Source: Colocasia esculenta
Taxonomy: Eukaryota; Streptophyta; Magnoliopsida; Alismatales; Araceae
Length of the DNA: 64,000 nt
Direction of reading: 5' to 3'
Assembly: GCA_014218235.1 (NCBI GenBank)
Contig: CM024758.1
Location: 99,981,698 to 100,045,697, forward strand
The translations under genes and the position numbers were made by a program. The notes under the pieces are model-generated. The model was not told where the DNA came from and searched no databases. It worked only from the letters and a program-made list of their open reading frames with translations. Positions within the stretch are counted from its first letter, which is position 1. Every line of letters begins with the position of its first letter. Shown in pieces: positions 43,551 to 52,830 of the stretch.

Positions 43551-45579
43551 TGATTGGTGTTGCCCAGCTAGCTAGCCAGAGGGGGGGGGTGAATGGGTTA
43601 TTAAAAATAGATCTTAGATTGATACATGTACACTAAAAGATTACACAACAACTTAATGAAGTTAGAGCTAGAGGGAATGAAACAGCAAACGCACAAAACA
43701 CAGCCACAAGACACAAGGATTTTATCCTGGTTCGGAACTCCTTTCCACGGAGACCTACGTCCAGTCCCTGAGCAATACCTCAGGATATCACTATCAAGGT
43801 ACTATCCCCCTCACGGATCCTTACACCCAGCCTCAACTGGTCTTCCTTCAACCGAAGGGAATACAACCACCCTGGATACCACCAGGTCTTCCTTCACACA
43901 GAAGGGAAAAACTAATAAAAGTAAGGACAAGAACAAGCTTCAGGAACTAGCTCAAACAGCTACAGTCTGAAGCAAACAAGCCTTGAGAGAGAAAGGATTT
44001 TGACACTGGTTTCTCTCAAAGACTTCATTGGCTCTCACAGGAATTTCTTTTTCACACAGAGCTAAGAGCTAAGATGTATTGGAATGGAGTGCTTCGCTCT
44101 TGTTTTAACTACTGAAGACTTGAAGGATTGGCTATTCTCTATCACAGAATGTTGTTCTCTTCAAGAGTTATCTTCTCAGTCTTGTAGTCTTGTATTTAAG
44201 CTTCTACTTGAAATTTGAACGTTAAAGATCTGTTGTCTCTCATTCTGTGTACGTTAGACTGGTCTGCAAGGAAGCTTCTGATCTTCAGTCTTTTATCCTT
44301 TAGTACACGTCAAAGAAATGTTTGATATCTTGTATCTTTTGTGTCCAACGTTGTACAGATAATCTTGTCAGGTATCTACAAGCATATCAACAATAAATAG
44401 GAGACAGCTAGGGCTGTCGTTGATTGTCAGTCATAGTTGGAAAAGATATTGCTAGATTTAGCAAAGCTCCTTTCTGTCAAAATAAAGATGTAGACAGAAT
44501 AGCACAATAGTGGAAGATATCGTTTGCATGCATGAGAGATACGTTCAGAGTGCATTGAATGCATAGCAGTCAAACAGACGAGATACGACTTTGACTATTC
44601 AACGTATATTAAAGAGTATTGATATAACAATGAATCGATATAAACAAAGCCGATGCCTTTATGACTTATGAAATCGTTATACTTGATAGGCAAATCGTTA
44701 TGATAGAGAACCATTAAATCATAATAATGAAATCGTTATAAGCACTTATGAAATCGTTATAAACAAAGCTGATGCCTTTATGACTTATGAAATCGTTATA
44801 AGTTGATAGGCAAATCGTTATGACAGAGAACCATTAAATCATAATAATGAAATCGTTATAAGCACTTATGAAATTGTTGTGATCAAAAAGAGAATCGTTA
44901 TGAATTCTTCAGAAATCGTTATGAGATGCAAGTCGTTGTGTTTATGAAGAAATCGATATGAAACACTTAGCAAAAGGCAAGTCGTTGAGAGTTCTAAAGA
45001 AATTGTTACGACAACTTATAGAGTCGTTGTGAAGAGCATGTCGTTATGAGCTCTAAAGGAATCGTTACGGCAAGCAAGTCGTTGCGAGTTCTTAAGAAAT
45101 GGTTGCGACGAGCAAATCGTTACGAGGTCTTAAGAAATCGTTATGACAACTTAAGAATTGTTTACGGCGAGCAAGTCATTGCGAGTTCTAAAGAAGTTGT
45201 TATGACACTTAAGAAATCGTTGCGACGAGCAAATCATTACGAGGTCTTAAGAAATCGTTATGACAACTTAAGAAATCGTTACGGCGAGCAAGTCGTTGCG
45301 AGTTCTAAAGAAGTCGTTATGACAACTTAAGAATCGTTGCGACGAGCAAATCGTTACGAGGTCTTAAGAGATCATTATGACAACTTAAGAATCGTTACGG
45401 CGAGCAGTCGTTGCAAGTTCTAAAGAAGTTGTTATGACAACTTAAGAAATCGTTGCGACGAGCAAATCGTACGAGGTCTTAAGAAATCATTATGCAACTT
45501 AAGAAATCGTTGCGACGAGCAAATCATTACGGTGTTAAGATGTCGATGCAATGACTTGGGAAAGAATATGAAGTGAGAG
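43551..45579 (-). repeat. SIRE-like LTR (about 2.0 kb), probably solo
   Basis: The left edge resembles the inner end of the copia 5' LTR: a G-run followed by TGAAT and AGATCTTAG (43582-43620, compare 7790-7820), then ACAAGGATTTTATCCTGGTTCGG (43712-43734), compare ACAAGGATTTTTAGGTGGTTCGG at 8007. No primer-binding site lies to the left, so it is solo or truncated. A minus-strand TATA-like TTAAATA is at 44193-44199. U3, to the right, is the TCGTT array. The right end abuts the LTR at 45580 and may have been truncated by it. Confidence 0.55.
44630..45537. repeat. Higher-order array of TCGTT words in U3
   Basis: Many copies of AAATCGTTAYGA and AAGTCGTTGCGA. Word starts in the clearest part are 45255, 45276, 45293, 45314, 45334 and 45351: spacing 21, 17, 21, 20 (one base lost) and 17. 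A block of three words (21+21+17) spans 59 bp, and two variants make a 118-bp higher-order unit. To the left (44640-44880) a longer unit of about 120 bp, with GAAATCGTTATA and GACTTATG, is duplicated. Confidence 0.85.
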
Positions 45580-48500
45580 TGTAAGGCCCTCGAATTTCCG
45601 TCGCATATTTGTATTGTGTGTGTATATTTGTGCTTGTGTATGTATATACATATTTACGTACGTATTGATTAGTATAATTACGTGTGCATATGTTTATATT
45701 AGATGTAAATAATGCATGTATTGAATGGTGATAGTATGGATACACTACCATATACATATTGCATGTATATATGCATGGTATGCATAGTTTTCTGCATATT
45801 TTAGAGTTCTGGCCGAAGGCCACCTTGGCGTCAACCCCTAGCCGTTGAGGTAGTGTTAGCGTCCAGACATGGACGCCAACACTAATCCTGGCGTCGAGCG
45901 ATATGGACGCCTATTTCTCTGGCCTACATGCGCAGCAGAGCCAGAAACTCTGAAACAAGAAAGCTCAGCCATTGGGGCTGTCCCCAACGGCTCTGAGAGC
46001 TGTCATGTCACCTTGTGAGTGGGAGAGAGGCCTCCCCTTATGTCTGAACCCGGATTTGCCTCTTCCCACTCCTCTCTTCACCCTTGCAAGAGGAGAAAAG
46101 AGAGAAAGAAAAACCTAGAAGAAAAACTGAGAAACCCCATTCTTTGCACCCAAAGATCCGCTTCCTGGAGCTAGATCCGTCCATCTCCCACGACAAGAGG
46201 ACAGCTGGAGCAAAGGAGGAGGCTTCCCCGACATCCCCCTGCTGTGGAGATCATCCAGGAGCCCGGAGGAAGAAGATCTAGGAGGCGTTTCTGCACCTTC
46301 TTGGGACTGCCCAAGGAGGGCTTCACCAACACCCTAGACCCTTTGAAGCAATTTTTAAAAGGCAAGTGACCTAACCATAATGTCCCCGTATGTGTCTAGG
46401 TCGTTTCTACTATTTTTATGAATTTTTCCTCGAGTCCTAGACCCTCCCATTCACCCAAACTTGAGAGCTCGGGTCTGTGTTTCTGCACAGACCTGCATTG
46501 ACGGCAAGGTCAATGGACGCTGAGATCATGCTTGGCGTCCATCGACCATGCCGCTGACCCTGAGTCAGCGGCCAGAGACTGCCGCCAAGTTCCTCTGGAC
46601 AGAACAGTGACCTGTTCTACCCTTCCTATATAACTATTTTCGGTATGTTTTCCGTGATGAGGATATATGGTAACCCTATACACTATGTGTACTGTCAAAT
46701 GTGGTGTGTGGATGAGTGTGATGTGTAGTGGTGAATGTTAGAATATTGTATCCCATGAATTGTAAGCATGATTTGTAGATAATCTTGCCAATCTATGCTT
46801 TATGATTTGAACTAGTCTGAATGCCTCAGTTTTGTCAGATCATGAGGATTAGTGGGTCAGTGTATGTATACTCAAATTTTGATGATTTGTCCATGCTTGC
46901 ATGAGTTGCTAATAAATTCGGTTCGGTAAATAAAAAGGCATGCAAGAAAGATTGTGATGATTGATCTATGATTGTATGATTTAGGGTAATTTTGTATTCT
47001 CAATCATGCATATAATAGTAATCTCTGTTCAGACAGTAGCTTGCTAAAATTTTGACTTGTGTGTATAAGTCCATATCAACTTAAATTATGAATGGCATAC
47101 TAAATAGGTGTTTTATTTACTGTAAATCCCAATTAGCTCAGAAAAATCTGAAAATTTGAATGTATGATCTAGAACCCGAAAATAGCATGTGGTTAAAATT
47201 TCAGGTCATTTGGACTAGTACATAAGAAGTTATGTATTTTCCTTGTGAAATATAGTAATCTATGTATGTTATCGTAATGTGATTAGATATTGCTTAAACC
47301 CAACTTGATTGGTGAAATTGACTGTGTGTTAAACTACTGAAATCTATAGTGCCATGTCAGGAAAAACAGAGAAATGCATATGAGTGAGAAAGTGAATGAG
47401 ATGAAAAGTGCTATGTGTAAACCATGTGCAAACCGATAAAATGTGTAAATGTGTAACTGTGCCAATGTGACACTGCTTCCGTAGAGGTAGTGGAGCTGTA
47501 TCAGGGAAAAGTCCCCCTGAGAAAGTTCAGTGTGTAAGTGACCCTAAGGGCATTAGGGGGAAATCCTGGAGGTGGACAAGTACCACTGGTTAGGGTGGAG
47601 ACTTGTTCTCCCGGTCTGCGCAGTCCAAGAGTCGCCATTGGAATGCCTAGATGGCGTCTATGTGTAATGTGATGTGTATATGTCCTTCTTTGGTGGTTTG
47701 GACTATGTGTCACGGCATCTAAAATGTGTAATGTGTATGTGTTCATGTATAAATGTGTAAGTGAACAAGTGTAAAATGTGTATGTGTAAAGTGCAACCAT
47801 GGGAAATGGGAAACTTGTGTAAAGAAAATGTGAAACTAAAGATGTGAGAATATGTTGTTGAAATCCATGTGTGACAAATCTGAAACCATGTGAAATCAGT
47901 AAATTCATGTCGTTATCATCATGTTTATATGTGCAAAAATGTCTAGAACCATGTTAGGGATAACTGATGAGTACGTATGCAAGTAGCATGATTGGTTGTT
48001 CACATGATTTGTTTTAAGCAATATTGTAGCTCTCATGTGTAGGTTTACAGCCATTAAACCATGTGAAACCAGCAACTTAAAGCATGTGAAAATGTCTATG
48101 TATGTGCTTAAAAACATGTAAGATCCATGCTAGTCGTGTTTTCCTTTCATATATGCACAATGTTCATGTTGGTAGCTCTCATGTCTTGGTCCTTTAAAGA
48201 CAAAATTTTATGAGTAAATTGAATAGAGAGCATGTGATAGGTAAAGTTTTATTCTTAGGAATCTGAAAGCATGTTCCATGTATCAATTTGTAAAACTTTC
48301 ATGATAGGTTGAAACCTTCAAATGATTAGCATGCCATGTGTTGTAAGTTTTGAATGTGCATGTAGAAACCCCTATGACTTATACGTGTATGTTATGAGTA
48401 GTGTTGCTTGCTGAGTCTTTGGACTCACTCCTTGCTTCGGCGTACAGGTGTAGTTGGTGACGTGGCACCGTTGGAGGAGATAGTGGAGACGGACTCTGAG

Positions 48501-48855
48501 CGCGGAGATTAGACTTTAGAGTTTCTTTGTGCCTTGTGCATTTCATAGTATGTAATTTTGAACATTGTACTAGAGTATCATGGAAAGAATGTATAAGTGT
48601 GGACATTATGTATTTTTATTTCAGCAATTTAAATTATGTGAACTTTTAGTTCTTTATTGTTAATTGCAAACTTCATGTATGTTAAATGTGGATGATGAAT
48701 GAATGGAGACAGGTGTCTTTTACTTCCGCTACTCTGTTGTATATTCGCGTGTATCTCAGCTGTATGTATCGTTTGGGTAAATGTCCCACTGTGAGGACTC
48801 TCGCTATACCGACTTGGGTTGGTATAACCGTACCGGTATAATGAGGGCCGTCACA
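45580..48855 (+). repeat. 5' LTR of the 45580 gypsy element (3276 bp)
   Basis: Starts TGTAAGGCCCTCGAATTTCC and ends GAGGGCCGTCACA, followed by GAGATTGGTATCAGAGC. It shares colinear blocks with the array LTR: TTAGCGTCC/GGACGCCAA (45856-45864 and 45871-45879), CCTAAGGGCATTAGG, TGGAGGTGGACAAGTACC, CTTGCTTCGGCGTACAGGTG (48431-48450) and the ACTGTGAGGACTC...GGTATAA terminal block. I see no clear TATA box. The preceding GAGAG matches the bases before each array LTR; this may be chance. Confidence 0.9.
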
Positions 48856-48860
48856 GAGAT

Positions 48861-48872
48861 TGGTATCAGAGC
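48861..48872 (+). other. Primer-binding site (initiator tRNA-Met)
   Basis: TGGTATCAGAGC, five bases after the LTR end, in the same context (GAGAT) as in the array internal regions. Confidence 0.92.
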
Positions 48873-49249
48873 AACCGGTTGAGATTGCACATGAATATAC
48901 CTAAGTCATCATCCCCATTGCATGCTAAGTATGTCCACATGTGTAGAAAACACTAATAAGAAGTGAAAGATAGATAAGAAAATGGTTAGAAAACTTAGTA
49001 ACCTAGCTCTAATGTTGGCTGAAATTTATTACAGCCATGGCTTTGAGAGGTAGGCGTGGTGGAGCGTCGGCCCGTGAGGACGAGCCGCGACGTGATGAGC
49101 AGGCGGAGCAACAGGCCCCAGCACCGCGAGACCCTATACTTCCCCCACCGCCGCCTGTGGACTACGGAGTATTCATGCAAGGTCTGGTGCAAGCCATGCA
49201 GACGCAGGCTCATACCCAGGCAGCACTCCAGGCACAGTTGGAGGCCCAG

Positions 49250-49331
49250 GTAGAATAATGAAACAACTAGTAGTTTGCTATTTAAATTGCATGATATTGT
49301 GTTTATTGTGTATTGTTATTGTTTAATGTAG
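49250..49331 (+). other. Putative gag intron 1 (82 bp)
   Basis: Donor CAG|GTAGAATAATG, acceptor TTTAATGTAG|CAG. AT-rich with several stops. Removing it joins exon 1 and exon 2 in frame (GAG GCC CAG then CAG GCT CAG). Size and T-richness suit a short plant intron. Confidence 0.72.
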
Positions 49332-49526
49332 CAGGCTCAGGCACCAGCTCAGGACCATGGTGGACCATCCATCATGGAGCGATTCAAGAGGATGACCCCA
49401 CCCTCTTTTAAGGGGGAGAGTGATCCATTAATGGCAGAAAGCTGGTTGAGGGAGACGGAGAAAATCTTCCGAGCCATCAGCTGCCCTGATGAGGATAAGG
49501 TGTCATTAGCCACCTACATGCTACAG

Positions 49527-49605
49527 GTAGACTTTTAATTTTGTATGTTTGTGTGTTCTGCTTAAGTTAGAATTGTTAGTTGGTACTTATGAAGGTGTAT
49601 TGCAG
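49527..49605 (+). other. Putative gag intron 2 (79 bp)
   Basis: Donor CTACAG|GTAGACTTTT, acceptor GTGTATTGCAG|GAGAGAG. T-rich, with a CTTAAG branch-point-like site near 49562. It falls between ATYMLQ and ADAWW, which are contiguous in other gypsy gags (compare YQLRGFAQEWW in the host gypsy, about 39730-39760). Confidence 0.78.
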
Positions 49606-50300
49606 GAGAGAGCGGATGCATGGTGGTCCTCCCTACTTCGTACATGCTTTGAGGACGGAGCAGTAGACGTGACGTGGGACGCGTTCGTGAGGCTCTTTCG
49701 AGCCAAGTTCGTCCCAGAGCATATCCAGGACAAAATGGAGCAGGAATTTCTCTCCCTGACGCAAGGCTCCATGACCGTGCTGGAATACGAGGCAAGGTTT
49801 TCTGAACTTTCTAAATATGCACTGCATATCGTAGAGGATGAGCGCAGGAAGACCAAGAAGTTCGTGATGGGACTCAAGCCATCACTGCGGACGAGACTCG
49901 TGGCGTTTGACCACCGCACACTGGACGAGGCCCTCAGTGCTGCCTGCAGGCAGGAGGGAGAAATGGAGCAATATCTGGAGGAAAAGAAGGCTTCGCAGAA
50001 GAGGTCGGCAGTGTCATTCCAGCGGCAGGATAAGAAGAAAATGGTGTACCAGACACCGCAGAAACCAGTGGCAGTCAGCAACTCTCAGGTACCTTCTGTA
50101 CGTTCCCCTGGTGTGAAGAAAGAGTGTCCCCACTGCGGGAAGACACACGGTGGTTCCGAGTGTTTGTTGGTAGCGGGTAGATGCTTGAAGTGTGGGAGCA
50201 GCGACCACAAGATCAAAGATTGCCAAGACATCAGCAAGGAGCTCAGTGTGAAGCGCCAGCACAGCAGCAGTAGCGGCAGCCGCGCCAGCTACAGGAAGGC

Positions 50301-51062
50301 CTCGAGCCCCAGCTCGGGTGTTTGCTTTGTCACGCGAGGACGCCGAGCAGGAGGAGCATGTCACCGAAGGTATGGTTTTGCTTTTAGGTGTGCACGCTCG
50401 GGTTTTGTTTGATACGAGTGCTACTCACTCGTTCATTTCCGAGCGGTTCTCTAGGCAGTTAGCCCTAGAGTCAGGCGTAGAGTCTGAGGAGTTAGAGGTC
50501 CCTTTGTCTGTGCACACCCCTGCGGGTACGGTATCAACTAGGAAGTGCATTCCGTCGTTACCTGTGTGCATTGAGGATAGAATCCTAGATGGGTGTTTCT
50601 TATTGCTAAAGATGAAGGACTATGATGTTATTCTTGGTCTGGATTGGCTAGAGGAGCACTATGCGTTAGTGGATTGTCGTCGGAAGAAGATTGTTTAACG
50701 CATTCCTGGTGAGGACGAGTTCTCTCATCCCTTGCCAAAGAACTTAGCGGGAAAGTTAGTTATCTCTGCCATGAAGGCGATGCGCATGGTGAACAAGGGT
50801 TGTGACGCATTTCTTGCCAGCGTTATGCTAGTACCCAATGCTGGTTCGTCACTGACTCTTGCGGAGATCGATGTGGTGCAGGATTTTCCAGATGTCTTTC
50901 CCGATGACTTGTCTGGATTGCCACGGATAGGGAGATAGAGTTCACTATAGAGTTGCTTCCAGGCACCTCTCCTATCTCGAAGGCCCCATATCGGATGGCC
51001 CCTGCAGAGTTAGCCGAGTTGAGGAAGCAATTGCAGGAATTGCTTGATAAGGGAGCCTGCAT
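50301..51062 (+). pseudogene. Protease and RT start of the 45580 element
   Basis: RPRAPARVFALSREDA leads into an aspartic protease with an altered active site (LFDTSATHSFIS, about 50405-50440; the family has DTGA or DSGA) and YDVILGLDWLEEHYALVDCRR (about 50620-50680). An in-frame TAA at 50696-50698 is followed in the same frame by LPKNLAGKLVISAMKAMRMV and FPDVFPDDLSGLP. A frameshift near 50935 precedes the RT entry (KAPYRMAPAELAELRKQLQ, LLDKGACI), after which similarity ends. Confidence 0.8.
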
Positions 51063-51245
51063 CTGAGTCAAACACCAAGGAGTGTAGCTTCGGCAGAAGA
51101 ACTGGAGAGTCAACTTTGAGGTTTGCAAAATCCACTGTGAGGGGAAGATTTATTGGATGTTATGATCTCAGCATCACTATGGTTGAATGAAATTGGTAGA
51201 ACTGGACTTCAGGCAGCTTGTTCAGGTAGCAGAAATCACTGTACA
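51063..51245. other. Unassigned sequence before the gap
   Basis: After the gypsy RT start the sequence no longer resembles RT. I see no motif. It may be the other side of a deletion or insertion breakpoint. Confidence 0.3.
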
Positions 51246-51345
51246 NNNNNNNNNNNNNNNNNNNNNNNNNNNNNNNNNNNNNNNNNNNNNNNNNNNNNNN
51301 NNNNNNNNNNNNNNNNNNNNNNNNNNNNNNNNNNNNNNNNNNNNN
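51246..51345. other. Assembly gap of exactly 100 N
   Basis: A run of 100 N, the conventional placeholder for a gap of unknown size. Continuity of the elements on the two sides is not established. Confidence 0.99.
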
Positions 51346-51859
51346 TAGAGACAACGGACACTCCAACGTATACTTTTCAAAAGAAGATATAAATTCAAGT
51401 CTTCAGGTTCTTCAGAAGACAACTTTGGAACAAGAGAACAAACTATCTACGCTCAAGAGCTTCCTCTAGAAAATTTGCAGAGGTGAGAAAGAGCTGCAGT
51501 TTCTCACTCATTACTATTCTTGCCATAAATCCTTACATAAGGTAGACAAGAGGTACATGTAATCATTTACTAGATGCTATCTAACATGGATGTTGTAAAG
51601 GAGTGTGACAACCACAAAATTTTATGGTTAAAGATCAGACACATAGTCTGTGAAATGACAAGCATTTTTATTCAAGATTTATTTAAAGATGAAACATTGT
51701 GAAGTTTTTACTTTTCTATGTACAAGCTAAGAAAATGAAATGAAGCAATGGTTAGGATGAGGACTATGAATGCATGCTTATTCTACCTCTTCCCCCTACT
51801 TATTTACAGGAAAGGAAAGTAAGACAAAGAATTACCTGATGAAGGAAATCTGTACACTT

Positions 51860-52195
51860 GGTTGCCTCCCAAGAAGCGCTAAGTTTATCGTCTTCAGCCA
51901 GACGCAATTAGGCTTCATTTGGCTAGCTAGCTTGGTAGAATCAATTTTACAGAAGATGGGCTTTCAAAGAAATGATTTAACCTTTGCCCATTGACAGTGA
52001 ATGAATATCCAGTTTTTGGTCAAGAATAATGACAGCACCATTATCACAAGCTTTGACAACAGTGTAAGGACCATCCCATCGGGACTTCAAATTTCCACGA
52101 AGCTAGAATGAAATAGCCAGACCTTATCATGCACTTGAAAAAAATTTCTATGAATGTTTGTCATGGAATGCTTTGTCTTTGGCTTTATAGATTTT
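51860..52195 (-). pseudogene. Integrase C-terminal tail of the Tat/Athila-type element
   Basis: On the minus strand, YKAKDKAFHDKH is followed (after a frame change at about 52148) by VHDKVWLFHSSF, LKSRWDGPYTVV and DNGAVIILD, and further left by the ALLGRQP-type end at about 51865-51885. These are the conserved last domain and terminal motif of Tat/Athila integrases. The catalytic core that should precede them is absent. Confidence 0.75.
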
Positions 52196-52830
52196 TGGCT
52201 TTGGCTTTGGATTATTCTCTTCCTTAAACCCTAGAGCACAGGGTTGGTCTACTGCTTCTTTCTCACAAGCTTCCTCCAAGGAGTCTACCACTAGACAACT
52301 CTCTCCTTCATCCTGATGCCCAGATGTCTTAAAAATGTTGATACTAAGCCGCTCATCCCCAAATGATATATCCATCATCTCGGTAGCACAATTAATGTTG
52401 GCTCTAGCTGTGGCCAAAAAGGGTCTACCCAAGATGACTGTGGACTGAGTTAAATCTTGAGGAGTGTTCATGTCCAGAATGATGAAATCGGCAGGGAAGT
52501 AACACTCATTGATTTTATGATAACGTCCTCAACTAAGCCTTTAGGAGTGGTGACAGAACGATCGGCTAGTTGAAGGACAACAGAAGTGGGTTTCAATTCT
52601 CCTAACTTGAATTTCTCAAAAATGGCATAAGGTAGGAGATTGACACTGGCTCCCAGATCCACAAGACTGCTCTCAAAAGTGACTCCACCGATGGTGCAAG
52701 GAATTAGTGGAGTGCCTGGATCCTTGAGCTTTTTAGGGAGTTTGTTCAAGATAATGGCACTCACAGTTTCTGGAAGAATGATTGTTTCAATTTTATTTCT
52801 CATTTCACATTTTGGAGTGCACATTCTTTT
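52190..52830 (-). pseudogene. Tat/Athila-type protease, fused to the integrase tail
   Basis: PCTIGGVTFESSLVDLGASVNLLPY carries the lineage's D-L/S-G-A active-site loop (about 52640-52690). LQLADRSVTTPKGLVEDVI (about 52540-52600) and VILGRPFLATARANI (about 52400-52445) complete the fold; a frameshift near 52470-52490 splits it. The second half continues without a stop into the integrase tail: ALGFKEENNPKPKPK is followed at once by YKAKDKAFHDKH. The junction at about 52190 marks a deletion of the remaining pol (typically 2.5-3 kb). Confidence 0.8.

Larger units (their letters stand above)
49037..50300 (+). pseudogene. Gag polyprotein in three apparent exons
   Basis: Exon 1, 49037-49249: basic start MALRGRRGGASARED, a Pro-rich stretch, then Gln/Ala repeats. 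Exon 2, 49332-49526: Ala/Gln tail, then capsid start (FKRMTPPSFKGESDPLMAES, TEKIFRAI, ATYMLQ). Exon 3, 49606-50300: ADAWW, the gag core (FVPEHIQDKMEQEFLSL, TVLEYEARFSELSKYA), a basic linker and two Cys/His fingers, CPHCGKTHGGSEC and CLKCGSSDHKIKDC (about 50125-50222). Each block is in frame only after removing the GT...AG segments between them, so the capsid domain spans an exon junction. A frame change near 50240-50300 separates gag from protease. The product packages element RNA. Confidence 0.8.
45580..51062 (+). mobile_element. Chromovirus-like gypsy element with intron-bearing gag (truncated)
   Basis: 5' LTR (45580-48855), initiator-Met primer-binding site, gag in three apparent exons, protease and the first codons of RT. 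Similarity ends after LLDKGACI at about 51062. The rest of pol and the 3' LTR are absent, and an assembly gap follows at 51246. Its LTR, leader and gag tail are homologous to those of the tandem array, so it is a candidate relative of the array's missing autonomous partner. Confidence 0.85.

Noticed and set aside
43188..43636. Several ORFs on both strands (up to 110 codons)
   Set aside because: They follow from the CCACC/GGTGGG repeat, which stays open in many frames.
45046..45330. 94-codon ORF with repeated RRANRYEVLRNRYDNLR-like units
   Set aside because: The translation mirrors the TCGTT minisatellite in U3; no start context and frame breaks elsewhere in the array.
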